Positions 8,101-16,084 of a stretch of DNA of 64,000 nucleotides are shown here, piece after piece. A program made the position numbers and the translations under genes. Under the pieces are notes generated by a model. That model saw only the letters and a program-made list of their open reading frames with translations, was not told the origin of the DNA and searched no databases. Numbering within the stretch: the first letter of the stretch is position 1; each line of letters begins with the position of its first letter. This stretch comes from Alcaligenaceae bacterium (GTDB lineage Bacteria > Pseudomonadota > Gammaproteobacteria > Burkholderiales > Burkholderiaceae_B): contig JACCEN010000016.1 of the NCBI GenBank assembly GCA_013416435.1, forward strand, positions 1 to 64,000, given 5' to 3'.

Positions 8101-10250
8101 GGCGTGTCCTGGCCTGGGGCTTGATGCTGGGCGCCTGCCTTTGCAGCTCGCCCCGGGCCGAGATATCGTATCAAAGCGTAAGGGAGGGCTATCGCGCCTC
8201 CGACGCGCTGATTCTGGACGGTCGAGGGCGCGTTGTGGAGCGTGTCAGGGCGGATTTCCACGAGCGGCGCGGCGATTGGGTGCGCTTGGAGGATATCTCG
8301 CCGGCATTGCAGCGGGCGGTGATCTTGTCCGAGGATCGCCGCTTCCATGACCACGCGGGAGTGGACTGGCCCGCGGTATGGTCGGCGGCATGGGGCAACC
8401 TGGTCTCAGAGGGCCGCCGAGGCGCGTCGACCCTGAGCATGCAATTGCTGGGCTTCATCGACGATCATTATCGGCGCAGACCAGGCGGCCGGAGCATCAT
8501 GCAGAAAATCAGCCAAGCCTACGCGGCGCTCGAGCTCGAGGCGGAATGGAGCAAGCCGCAGATTCTCGAGGCTTACCTGAATCTCGCATCCTTCCGTGGC
8601 GAACTCGTGGGTGTCGATGCGCTGGCGCGCGTACTCTTTCAAAAGGCGCCCAGTGGGCTGGATGCGCGTGAATCCGCCTTGGCCGCGGTGCTGTTGCGCG
8701 GCCCCAATGCGTCGCGAGCCGTCCTTGTACGCAGGGCTTGCGGGGTGCTGACCGAAATGGGGTCGCCGGAAGAATGCGTGAGTCTGGCAGACTTTGTCGA
8801 CCTGGCCTTGGGGCGCAGGTCGGCCGCATGGGCCGATGCACCCGGGCTGGCGCCTCATTTCGCCCGCTTTGTGCTTGGGGGCTCGGTTGCCATCGAGCCC
8901 GGGGCGATGGTCGGCACGACCCTGGATGCTGATCTGCAGCGCATGGCGGTATCCGCCATAGAGAGGAACCTGCTCGCCCTGGGCGACGCCAATGTCCGCG
9001 ATGCGGCCGTGGTCGTGCTCGACAACCACACCGGCGGCATACTGGCCTATGTGGGCTCATCGGGCGATTTTTCCAGCGCGGCGCGCGTCGATCATGCGCG
9101 CGCGCTGCGGCAGGCCGGCTCGACATTGAAGCCTTTTCTGTACGCTCAAGCCTTGGAGCAGGAGCGCCTGACCGCCGTGTCGCTCCTGGACGATGGCCCG
9201 CTGGATCTTCCCACGGGAAACGGTTTGTACATTCCGCAGAATTACGACAAGCGGTTTTCCGGCTGGGTCAGCGTACGGAGCGCATTGGGTTCCTCGCTCA
9301 ATATTCCGGCGGTCAGGACGCTGACGATGGTGACGCCCGAAGCCTTTGCACGCCGTCTTGTCGCGCTGGGCCTGCCGCTGGACCAGTCCGGCGATTATTA
9401 CGGCTACAGCCTGGCGCTGGGCAGCGCCGACGTCAGCCTGCTTTCCCTGGCCAATGCCTATCGTTCGCTGGCCCGGGGCGGCATGTATTCCGAGCCTCGA
9501 AATATCGGCGGCGTCCACGATGCGGCGAGTCCGAGGCGGGTGATGTCCGAAGGCGCCGCCTGGATCGTCGGCGACATGCTTTCCGACCGGCAGGCGCGGG
9601 CCCGTACCTTCGGGTTCGATAGTCCTTTGTCCACGCCGTTCTGGACCGCCGTCAAGACGGGCACCAGCAAGGACATGCGCGACAACTGGTGCATAGGCTG
9701 GTCGTCGCGCTATACCGTGGGCGTGTGGGTGGGCAACAGTACGGGTGTGAGCATGCGTGAAGTGTCCGGCGTATCGGGGGCGGGCCCCATATGGCATGAG
9801 CTCATCACTTATCTGCATCGCGGCACACCCAGCATTCAGCCGCCCATGCCCGCCTCCGTCCATCAGGCACATGTCCGTTTCCAGGAAGGGATCGAGCCGG
9901 CGCGCGAGGATTACTTTCTTGGAGATACGGCGGTCACGGAGGTCAGGCTGGCTCGAGCGCAGGACAATGCAGAGACCGGGCCCGTACGCATCGCCGCGCC
10001 GGCCGACGGAACGATACTGGCGCTGGATCCGGATATTCCCATTTCGCGCCAGCGCAGCATCTTCCGCCTGGGGGGGGCGGGACGCCATGCAGGCGATCTG
10101 GCTTGGCGCGTCAATGGCAGGTTCGTGGGCCGGGGAGACTTGCTGGAATGGCTGCCTTTGCCAGGCAGGCATCGTATAGAGATCATCGACCAGCAAGGCC
10201 GCGTGCGCGACGAGGTTGCCATACAGGTGCGGGAGGGAGGCTTTCAATAG
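8097..10250 (+). CDS. pbpC: Penicillin-binding protein 1C
   Basis: This 717-residue bifunctional peptidoglycan synthase has an N-terminal secretion/anchor segment. A GT51 glycosyltransferase follows, with catalytic Glu79 in ILSEDRRFHDHAGVDW. The transpeptidase has Ser342 in STLK, an SLN motif (GSSLNIPA) and KTG at 520-522. The C-terminal 100 or so residues match the beta-rich BiPBP domain. Its start overlaps the alpha-2-macroglobulin stop by four bases, so the two are translationally coupled, the gene order also known from E. coli yfhM-pbpC. The conserved linkage suggests cell-wall repair next to the protease trap. Confidence 0.95.
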   Translation: MRRVLAWGLMLGACLCSSPRAEISYQSVREGYRASDALILDGRGRVVERVRADFHERRGDWVRLEDISPALQRAVILSEDRRFHDHAGVDWPAVWSAAWGNLVSEGRRGASTLSMQLLGFIDDHYRRRPGGRSIMQKISQAYAALELEAEWSKPQILEAYLNLASFRGELVGVDALARVLFQKAPSGLDARESALAAVLLRGPNASRAVLVRRACGVLTEMGSPEECVSLADFVDLALGRRSAAWADAPGLAPHFARFVLGGSVAIEPGAMVGTTLDADLQRMAVSAIERNLLALGDANVRDAAVVVLDNHTGGILAYVGSSGDFSSAARVDHARALRQAGSTLKPFLYAQALEQERLTAVSLLDDGPLDLPTGNGLYIPQNYDKRFSGWVSVRSALGSSLNIPAVRTLTMVTPEAFARRLVALGLPLDQSGDYYGYSLALGSADVSLLSLANAYRSLARGGMYSEPRNIGGVHDAASPRRVMSEGAAWIVGDMLSDRQARARTFGFDSPLSTPFWTAVKTGTSKDMRDNWCIGWSSRYTVGVWVGNSTGVSMREVSGVSGAGPIWHELITYLHRGTPSIQPPMPASVHQAHVRFQEGIEPAREDYFLGDTAVTEVRLARAQDNAETGPVRIAAPADGTILALDPDIPISRQRSIFRLGGAGRHAGDLAWRVNGRFVGRGDLLEWLPLPGRHRIEIIDQQGRVRDEVAIQVREGGFQ

Positions 10251-10365
10251 GCAAATGCCACATCGGCCTACGTCTTCGTACATTTTGTCAGTTATTGACG
10301 TAGCTTTACCCTGCTAGCTGTTAAACTTTTCGCATCTTCGATAAAGCAGCAGAGGGGGTATAACA

Positions 10366-10995
10366 ATGCACACCGTACGCCAATTGAGCAAATTCATCGC
10401 GCCGCTAAGTCTGGTGCTGCTCGCCGCATGCCAAACCACGCAAGGCCCGAGCACCGCCGCAACCGAGCCGGCCGCGCAGCCGGCAACAGCGCCTCAGGCA
10501 GCGCAGCCCGAACCCGCGACGACCCTGCCGCAGGCGGGCGCACCCGCACAAGAGCAAGGCGCCCCGGTGGCGGTTTATATCGCCGATACGGCTGAACAGA
10601 CTGGCTGGACTCCCGTCAACCTGCAGTCGGGCACCTTGTACGTCAACCCGCAACCCATCATTACGCGCTCCGACCTGAGCGGTGTTCAGGCCGGGTCGAA
10701 CAAGCAGGGCGACGGCCTGCTGGCCCTTGAGCTCAGCGAGCAAGGCAAGACCAAGATCGCCGATGCCACGACGCAGAATCCGAACAAGCGTCTGGCGCTT
10801 GTCGTGGGCCGTACTTTGCTGGCGGTGCCGGGCTATTCCACGCCGGTGACGTCCGGGCAGCTGATTTTCGCGGTGGGCACCGAAGAAAACGCCACGACGG
10901 CTGCTCGGGCCATCGCCGGCGTACCGCCCGGGGAAGCTGGTGCGAGCGGTGCCGGTACCGGCGCCATCGGCGGGGCGGCGCCGGCGGCCCGATAA
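10366..10995 (+). CDS. Lipoprotein with SecDF P1-head-like domain
   Basis: The first 22 residues are a lipoprotein signal ending LLAAC (Cys22). A Pro/Ala/Gln-rich linker follows to about residue 65. The folded part, about 67-185, resembles the P1 head domain of SecD: GDGLLALELSEQGKTKIADA, then NKRLALVVGRTLLAVP. A Gly/Ala-rich tail ends it. It has a strong ribosome site (GAGGGGG). The SecD likeness is structural in flavour and does not mean it belongs to the translocase. A perfect 55-bp palindrome follows the gene. Confidence 0.7.
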   Translation: MHTVRQLSKFIAPLSLVLLAACQTTQGPSTAATEPAAQPATAPQAAQPEPATTLPQAGAPAQEQGAPVAVYIADTAEQTGWTPVNLQSGTLYVNPQPIITRSDLSGVQAGSNKQGDGLLALELSEQGKTKIADATTQNPNKRLALVVGRTLLAVPGYSTPVTSGQLIFAVGTEENATTAARAIAGVPPGEAGASGAGTGAIGGAAPAAR

Positions 10996-11003
10996 GGAAT
11001 CGA

Positions 11004-11058
11004 CGCCTGGCCCATTGAAAACGGCACCGCTGCGGTGCCGTTTTCAATGGGCCAGGCG
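11004..11058. terminator. Perfect 26-bp stem hairpin, probably a bidirectional terminator
   Basis: Two perfectly complementary 26-base arms are separated by only CTG. The core is an ordinary terminator (AAAACGGCACCG / CGGTGCCGTTTT), but pairing extends another 14 bp on each side (CGCCTGGCCCATTG / CAATGGGCCAGGCG). It lies 9 bp after the lipoprotein stop. Confidence 0.75.
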
Positions 11059-11101
11059 CGTATGATGTCGTAGTGTCGTATCGAGCGGGGTCGAGAATTA
11101 A

Positions 11102-11488
11102 ATGGATAACAATCAATATACGCGTTTTCGCGCGCTGGACTCGCTGAGCGCGACGTTCTCCCTGGGATTCAAATTCCTTGCCTGGATCAATGGGCTGGGC
11201 GTGCTGCTGCTTGTTTTCTGTTCATTGGGCATCTTCGAAAGCGCCATCGAACTGCAATGGCTGCGCTGGCCATTGGCCGCATACCTGGCCGGCCTGACGC
11301 TGGCGGCGCTCGGGCTGCTGTGGACTTATCCGGCGCTCGCCAGCTTGCTGGGCCAGGCGGTGTCGGGCCGTGTCCGGCGCACCCATTGGCTTCCCATGTT
11401 CTGCATCATGCTCGCCTACGGGCTGAGCATGATGGCTTTTGTCGCCGCATGCTGGTTCACCTTCAGCGTTGGCGGATTCTTCTATTGA
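11102..11488 (+). CDS. Small integral membrane protein, unknown function
   Basis: The product has 128 residues with three or four hydrophobic segments (about 20-45, 55-80 and 98-125) and a short hydrophilic N-terminus (MDNNQYTRFRALDSLSATFS). I do not recognise a named family. It lies alone between a strong terminator hairpin and pyrB on the same strand; the 93-bp gap before pyrB contains a separate palindrome, so co-transcription is uncertain. Confidence 0.7.
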   Translation: MDNNQYTRFRALDSLSATFSLGFKFLAWINGLGVLLLVFCSLGIFESAIELQWLRWPLAAYLAGLTLAALGLLWTYPALASLLGQAVSGRVRRTHWLPMFCIMLAYGLSMMAFVAACWFTFSVGGFFY

Positions 11489-11546
11489 TGTTGTATTTTC
11501 ATCGGATGCCGTGAAAAGATGTAGAGCATGTCTGTTTCCAAATTAA

Positions 11547-11567
11547 AATATACGCTTTGCGTATATT
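11547..11567. promoter_or_regulatory. Operator-like palindrome upstream of pyrB
   Basis: The perfect 9-bp inverted repeat AATATACGC-TTT-GCGTATATT ends 14 bp before the pyrB ATG. It includes TATATT, a possible -10, and a ribosome site AGGA (11571-11574) follows. Its small loop and AT-rich arms look more like a repressor site than a terminator, since no T run follows. Confidence 0.45.
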
Positions 11568-11581
11568 CCTAGGATTTCGAT

Positions 11582-12874
11582 ATGTCTGTCTCCCAACAGG
11601 TATTCCTGCGCGACGCCATGCGCCGCCTCAATCTGACACGCGACGTGTTTGCGGGCCGTATAGGCGTCAAGCGGCGCGCGCTCGATACCTGGCTGCTGCC
11701 GGAGGGCTCGCAGGAGTTCCGGGCCATGCCTGAAGTGGTTGGCCGCTTCGTGACCGAGATCATCGAAAACGAGGCCTTATTGCAGAAATATGCGCAAAGC
11801 GCACAGTCGGGGCCGCTACGCAATCGCATCGCGGCTGACGGCAAGCACCAACTGCTTTCCGTCGATCAGTTTTCGCGCGAATCGGTCGAAGAGCTCTTCC
11901 GCATTGCCGACCAGATGCAACCGATCGCCCGGCGACAAAAGGTTTCCCGAGTCCTGGAAGGGGCTGTGCTGGGCAATCTTTTTTTCGAAGCCAGCACGCG
12001 TACCCGCGTGAGCTTCGGCGCCGCGTTCTGCCGTCTGGGTGGATCCGTCTGCGATACCACGGGCTTCACTTTTTCATCGATGGCCAAGGGCGAGTCCATC
12101 TATGACACCAGCCGGGTCATGAGCGGGTATGTCGACGCCATGGTCATACGCCACCCCGAGAAAGGATCGGTGGCCGAGTTTGCGCAGGCAACCAATATTC
12201 CGGTCGTCAATGGGGGTGATGGCCCAGGCGAGCACCCCAGCCAGGCGCTGCTTGACCTCTACACCATCCTGACGGAGTTTTCCCGTCTTGGAAAACTGCT
12301 CGACGGTGCGCACATCGCCCTGGTGGGCGACCTGAAGTACGGGCGCACCGTGCACTCGCTGATCAAGCTTTTGTCCCTGTACCGCGGCCTGAAGTTCACC
12401 CTGGTTTCTCCGCGCGGGCTTGAAATGCCCGACTACATTCTTGAACAGACGGGCACGCGCGGGCACGTGATCGAACAAACGTATTCACTGGAAGAAGGCT
12501 TGGCCGGCGCCGACGTGATCTATGCCACGCGGGTCCAGAAAGAGCGCTTTGCCGCCGAGGAGCTCGAAGGCTATACGTCGGACTTCCAGGTCAACAAGGC
12601 CATCATCGACAAGGTCGGCAAGCCGGACGTGATCGTCATGCACCCCCTGCCGCGCGACAGCAGGGAAGGGGCCAATGACTTGAGTGTGGACCTGAATCAC
12701 GACTCCCGGCTGGCCATTTTTCGTCAGACCGACAACGGCATACCGGTCCGGATGGCGATCTTCGCCGTGCTGCTGGGCGTGGAAAACCTGGTCCAGCATT
12801 CGCTGCGCGATGTCACCTGGAGCCCGCCATCGCATATCGGGCCCGACGACAGTATTTTCCACGGCGTGGATTGA
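11582..12874 (+). CDS. pyrB: Aspartate carbamoyltransferase with N-terminal helix-turn-helix extension
   Basis: PyrB makes N-carbamoyl-aspartate from carbamoyl phosphate and aspartate, the committed step of pyrimidine synthesis. The catalytic part carries the phosphate-binding STRTR (138-142) and HPLPR (354-358). At 430 residues it is about 120 longer than E. coli PyrB. The first 60 residues form three predicted helices (FLRDAMRRLNL, TRDVFAGRIGV, KRRALDTWLLP) like XRE-type DNA-binding domains. A C-terminal extension also exists. The ribosome site AGGA lies 7 bp before the ATG. No pyrI or pyrC is adjacent. Long PyrB forms occur in relatives; the helix-turn-helix reading is mine. Confidence 0.93.
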   Translation: MSVSQQVFLRDAMRRLNLTRDVFAGRIGVKRRALDTWLLPEGSQEFRAMPEVVGRFVTEIIENEALLQKYAQSAQSGPLRNRIAADGKHQLLSVDQFSRESVEELFRIADQMQPIARRQKVSRVLEGAVLGNLFFEASTRTRVSFGAAFCRLGGSVCDTTGFTFSSMAKGESIYDTSRVMSGYVDAMVIRHPEKGSVAEFAQATNIPVVNGGDGPGEHPSQALLDLYTILTEFSRLGKLLDGAHIALVGDLKYGRTVHSLIKLLSLYRGLKFTLVSPRGLEMPDYILEQTGTRGHVIEQTYSLEEGLAGADVIYATRVQKERFAAEELEGYTSDFQVNKAIIDKVGKPDVIVMHPLPRDSREGANDLSVDLNHDSRLAIFRQTDNGIPVRMAIFAVLLGVENLVQHSLRDVTWSPPSHIGPDDSIFHGVD

Positions 12875-12880
12875 CGGCGG

Positions 12881-13780
12881 CTACGCCTTTTTCTCGCCGC
12901 CCAGGGCTTCCACCAGATCCGCGATGAGACGCGACAGCTCGCCCGACATGAGCGCGAAATCGGAATCGTACTGCTCCGATTCGTTCAGGGCGGCTGTTTC
13001 CTGGCCTTCTTTCAGAACGTCCAAAGGATTGACGCGCTTGATGTCCAGCCCTTCCGTCAGGACGAAAGAAACCCGGTCCGCCCAGGTCAGCGCAAGACGC
13101 GTGCATTGCTTGCCGGCCTGCACGTGCTTGCGCACGTCGTCGATTTCCACGCTCTGGCGAACGTAGCGCACGGCGGCGCCGCTGTCGCTGGTGGAGCGCA
13201 ATTCCGTGTCCTGATCGATTGAGAAGCCGGCCGGCGCTTCGTCGCCGACCAGCCAGTTTGTCATTGCGGCGGCGGGCGATTGCTCCACATAAAGAGGAGC
13301 CACGGGGAGCGCATCCAGGCTCTTTGCCAGCACGCCCAGCACTTCGTCGCTTTTGGCCGCTGCCGCTGCGTCCACGACGAGCCAGTGATTGCGCGTATCG
13401 ATCCAGATGCGGGTATCGCGATACACACTGAAAGCCTTGGGCAGAAGCTCGTCAGTGACCTGTTCCTTGATTTCCTTCATTTGCCGGCGGCCGGGCTTGA
13501 AGCCTTGCTGTTCTTCGATTTCCTGCGCACGGGCCTTGGCGAACTGGTTGATGACGGTGGTGGGCAGCAGCTTCTTGTCGGCACGCAAAGTCAGCAAGTA
13601 CTGGCCGTCCAGCGTATGCACCAGGCCGGAGTCCTCGCGCGTGCTGACCCACCCCAGGCTTTGCATGTCCCGGTTGCCGCCCGGCTGGAAAGCCTGCTTT
13701 GCCAGTGCAGTTTCCAGGGCGTCTGCTGTGAATGACCAGGAGGGGGCCAGGCGGAATATCCTGAGATTCTTGAACCACAT
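12881..13780 (-). CDS. rdgC: Recombination-associated protein RdgC
   Basis: This 299-residue protein opens [15 protein letters not shown] and has the usual RdgC length. RdgC is a nucleoid-associated protein that forms a ring round duplex DNA and restrains RecA. It is convergent with pyrB, with 6 bp between stop codons, so neither gene has room for its own terminator. Upstream lies a 459-bp gap with palindromic repeats. Confidence 0.95.
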   Translation of the reverse strand: MWFKNLRIFRLAPSWSFTADALETALAKQAFQPGGNRDMQSLGWVSTREDSGLVHTLDGQYLLTLRADKKLLPTTVINQFAKARAQEIEEQQGFKPGRRQMKEIKEQVTDELLPKAFSVYRDTRIWIDTRNHWLVVDAAAAAKSDEVLGVLAKSLDALPVAPLYVEQSPAAAMTNWLVGDEAPAGFSIDQDTELRSTSDSGAAVRYVRQSVEIDDVRKHVQAGKQCTRLALTWADRVSFVLTEGLDIKRVNPLDVLKEGQETAALNESEQYDSDFALMSGELSRLIADLVEALGGEKKA

Positions 13781-13893
13781 ATGCTGTCGTATCTTCTTGA
13801 GTTAAGGCTGCTACAGAGGCCGCGGCCGAACGGATCGGCGGCCCGCGAAAGATGAGGAACGATTGTAAGCGCATTTGCTTGAGGTCTTTTTGG

Positions 13894-14013
13894 GGGTCAG
13901 ACCCCGTACGGGGTCTGACCCCGGCGCAAAGAATTATGGGGTCAGACGCCATGCGGGGTCTGACCCCGGCGCAAAGAATTATGGGGTCAGACGCCATGTG
14001 GGGTCTGACCCCT
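13894..14013. repeat. Palindromic repeat locus 1: three copies in 45-bp tandem
   Basis: Three 30-bp palindromes start at 13894, 13939 and 13984, exactly 45 bp apart. The first two are each followed by the same 15-bp spacer (GGCGCAAAGAATTAT). Copy 1 is a perfect palindrome with centre GTAC. Copies 2 and 3 carry a C-to-G change in the left arm that breaks one pair. The locus fills part of the 459-bp gap between the rdgC start and the end of the MHS transporter gene. Confidence 0.95.
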
Positions 14014-14031
14014 CCCAGTTCCCTGCCGGCA

Positions 14032-14064
14032 AAAAAAGGCCCGAATTGCCGGAGCATCGGGCCA
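14032..14064 (-). terminator. Rho-independent terminator of the MHS transporter transcript
   Basis: On the minus strand GGCCCGA (14064..14058) pairs perfectly with TCGGGCC (14045..14039) across a 12-base loop and is followed by seven Ts. It lies 175 bp beyond the transporter stop codon, leaving an unusually long 3' untranslated region (14065-14239) in which I see no gene. Confidence 0.8.
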
Positions 14065-14239
14065 GTGGAGCACACAGTGTCACGCCATGATAAGGCTCGC
14101 GGGGAGGCATGACACAGGCGATAAAAAGAGCTTTTCCGACGTGCATACCAGGGGGATAGGTTAGGCGCGACGGGAAGGGCAGCTCTTTCTACGACTTGAA
14201 TTCTATGCCTTTAGTCTGAATATTGCCTGAAAGCCGTTT

Positions 14240-15937
14240 TCAGTTGTTGATGTCGTTGTCTTTGCTTTCCCGTACGAACAGTACGCCGATGACCAGGGTC
14301 ATGACGGCGACGATGATGGGGTACCAGAGTCCATGGTAGATGTTGCCGGTGGCTGCCACGATGGCAAATGCCACGGGCGGCAGGAAACCGCCGAACCAGC
14401 CATTGCCGATGTGGTAGGGCAGGCTCATCGAGGTGTAGCGTATGCGGGTCGGGAACATTTCCACCAGCATGGCGGCAATGGGGCCGTAGACCATGGTGAC
14501 GAGTATGACCAGGAACGTCAGAAGCAGCACGACCATGACATAGTTCACTTGCGAGGGGTCAGCCTTGGCGGGGTATCCGTGACTGCGGATCGCATCGGTC
14601 AAGGACTTCTTCAGTTCGGCGGACTTGGCGGCGAAATCCGCTTTGCTCAGTGCGTTACCCTCGAAAGAAAGGAATTCGTCATTGCCTATGCGTGCCTTGG
14701 CGATGCTGCCGGCCGGCGCCTTTTCATTGGCATAGTTCACGGAATTGCCCGCCATGAATGCCTTCAGGATGTCGCAGGAACTGGTGAAGGAAGACACGCC
14801 GACCGGATTGAACTGGAAGGAGCAAGTGGCCGGATCGGCGATGACCGTGACCGGTGCCGTTGCTTGCGCATGTTCGAGCGCGGGATTTGCGAAATGGGTG
14901 ATTGCCTTGAATACAGGAAAGTAAGCCAAGGCGGCGATCAGGCAGCCCGCCATGATGATGGGCTTGCGGCCGATTCGATCCGATAGCGCGCCGAACACCA
15001 CAAAGAACGGCGTGCCCAGCAACAGAGCCATGGCGATCATGATGTTGGCCGTATTGGCTTCGATCGCCAGTGTCTTGGTCAGGAAGAACAGGGCGTAGAA
15101 CTGACCCGTGTACCACACCACGGCCTGGCCGGCGGTCAGGCCGAACAGGGCCAGCAGGACGATCTTCAGATTGCTCCATTTGCCGAACGATTCCTTGATC
15201 GGGGCCTTGGAGCCTGTGCCTTCTTCCTTCATCTTGCGGAAGGCGGGCGATTCGTTCAGCTGCATGCGTATCCACACGGAAATGCCCAGCAGCACGACCG
15301 AGATAAGGAAGGGGATGCGCCAGCCCCATTCCAGGAAGGCCTCTTCTCCCAGCGAGGTCCGGATGCCCAGGATGACGAGCAGAGACAGGAACAGTCCCAT
15401 GGTCGCGGTGGTCTGGATCCAGCTCGTGTAGAAGCCGCGGCGATTCTGGGGCGCATGCTCCGCCACATAGGTCGCGGCGCCGCCGTATTCGCCGCCGAGC
15501 GCCAGACCCTGCAGGAGTCGAAGCACGATCAGGATGACGGGCGCCGCCATGCCTATCGACGAATAAGAGGGCAGGACGCCGACCAGGAAGGTTGAAAGAC
15601 CCATGATCAGGATGGTGATCAAAAACGTGTACTTGCGGCCCACCATGTCGCCCAGCCGACCGAAAACCAGGGCGCCGAACGGCCGAACGGCAAAGCCCGC
15701 CGCGAAGGCGAGCAGTGCAAAGATGAAGCCGGCCGTGGGATTGACGCCCGAAAAGAAGTGGGCCGCGATAATGGCTGCAAGCGAACCATAGAGATAGAAG
15801 TCGTACCACTCGAAAACGGTGCCCAGAGAGGACGCAAAGATGACTCGCCGCTCCTCGGGGGTCATGGGTCGGTTGGTCGCTGCCGGGGCCCCCACGGATG
15901 CGGCACCGGGCTGTGCGACGGTGGTGGTGCTGTTCAT
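14240..15937 (-). CDS. MHS-family MFS transporter (metabolite:H+ symporter)
   Basis: This 565-residue major facilitator protein belongs to the proline/betaine/alpha-ketoglutarate (MHS) branch. It has FEWYDFYLYG in the first membrane segment and an MFS loop motif (GRLGDMVGRKYTF). Between membrane segments 8 and 9 lies a soluble insert of roughly 110 residues with two Cys (ATCSFQFN, then FTSSCDILK) that standard family members lack. I start at 15937 because AGGAGA precedes that ATG by 6 bp; an upstream ATG (15997) would precede the ribosome site. It follows tctDE on the same strand, so it may be their target. The substrate is unknown, probably a carboxylate. Confidence 0.85.
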   Translation of the reverse strand: MNSTTTVAQPGAASVGAPAATNRPMTPEERRVIFASSLGTVFEWYDFYLYGSLAAIIAAHFFSGVNPTAGFIFALLAFAAGFAVRPFGALVFGRLGDMVGRKYTFLITILIMGLSTFLVGVLPSYSSIGMAAPVILIVLRLLQGLALGGEYGGAATYVAEHAPQNRRGFYTSWIQTTATMGLFLSLLVILGIRTSLGEEAFLEWGWRIPFLISVVLLGISVWIRMQLNESPAFRKMKEEGTGSKAPIKESFGKWSNLKIVLLALFGLTAGQAVVWYTGQFYALFFLTKTLAIEANTANIMIAMALLLGTPFFVVFGALSDRIGRKPIIMAGCLIAALAYFPVFKAITHFANPALEHAQATAPVTVIADPATCSFQFNPVGVSSFTSSCDILKAFMAGNSVNYANEKAPAGSIAKARIGNDEFLSFEGNALSKADFAAKSAELKKSLTDAIRSHGYPAKADPSQVNYVMVVLLLTFLVILVTMVYGPIAAMLVEMFPTRIRYTSMSLPYHIGNGWFGGFLPPVAFAIVAATGNIYHGLWYPIIVAVMTLVIGVLFVRESKDNDINN

Positions 15938-16084
15938 GATGTCTCCTGGTGTGTGGTCTTTCGGGATCCGATATTGTTTGCGCAGCGTGGAATCCACGTC
16001 TCGGCCAGCGTAAATTATTTGAGCCAGCTGACATCAAGCTGACGGTCGGCGGGCGAGAAGGATTTTTTTGTAAGTAAATCGATC

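Noticed and set aside
13894-14013. Regularly spaced repeats as a CRISPR array
   Set aside because: Only three units, spacers identical, the repeats are full palindromes and no cas genes are near.
13852-14112. Open frames across the repeat array upstream of rdgC
   Set aside because: They consist of translated palindromes (GSDPGAKN-like units) and have no ribosome site or family match.
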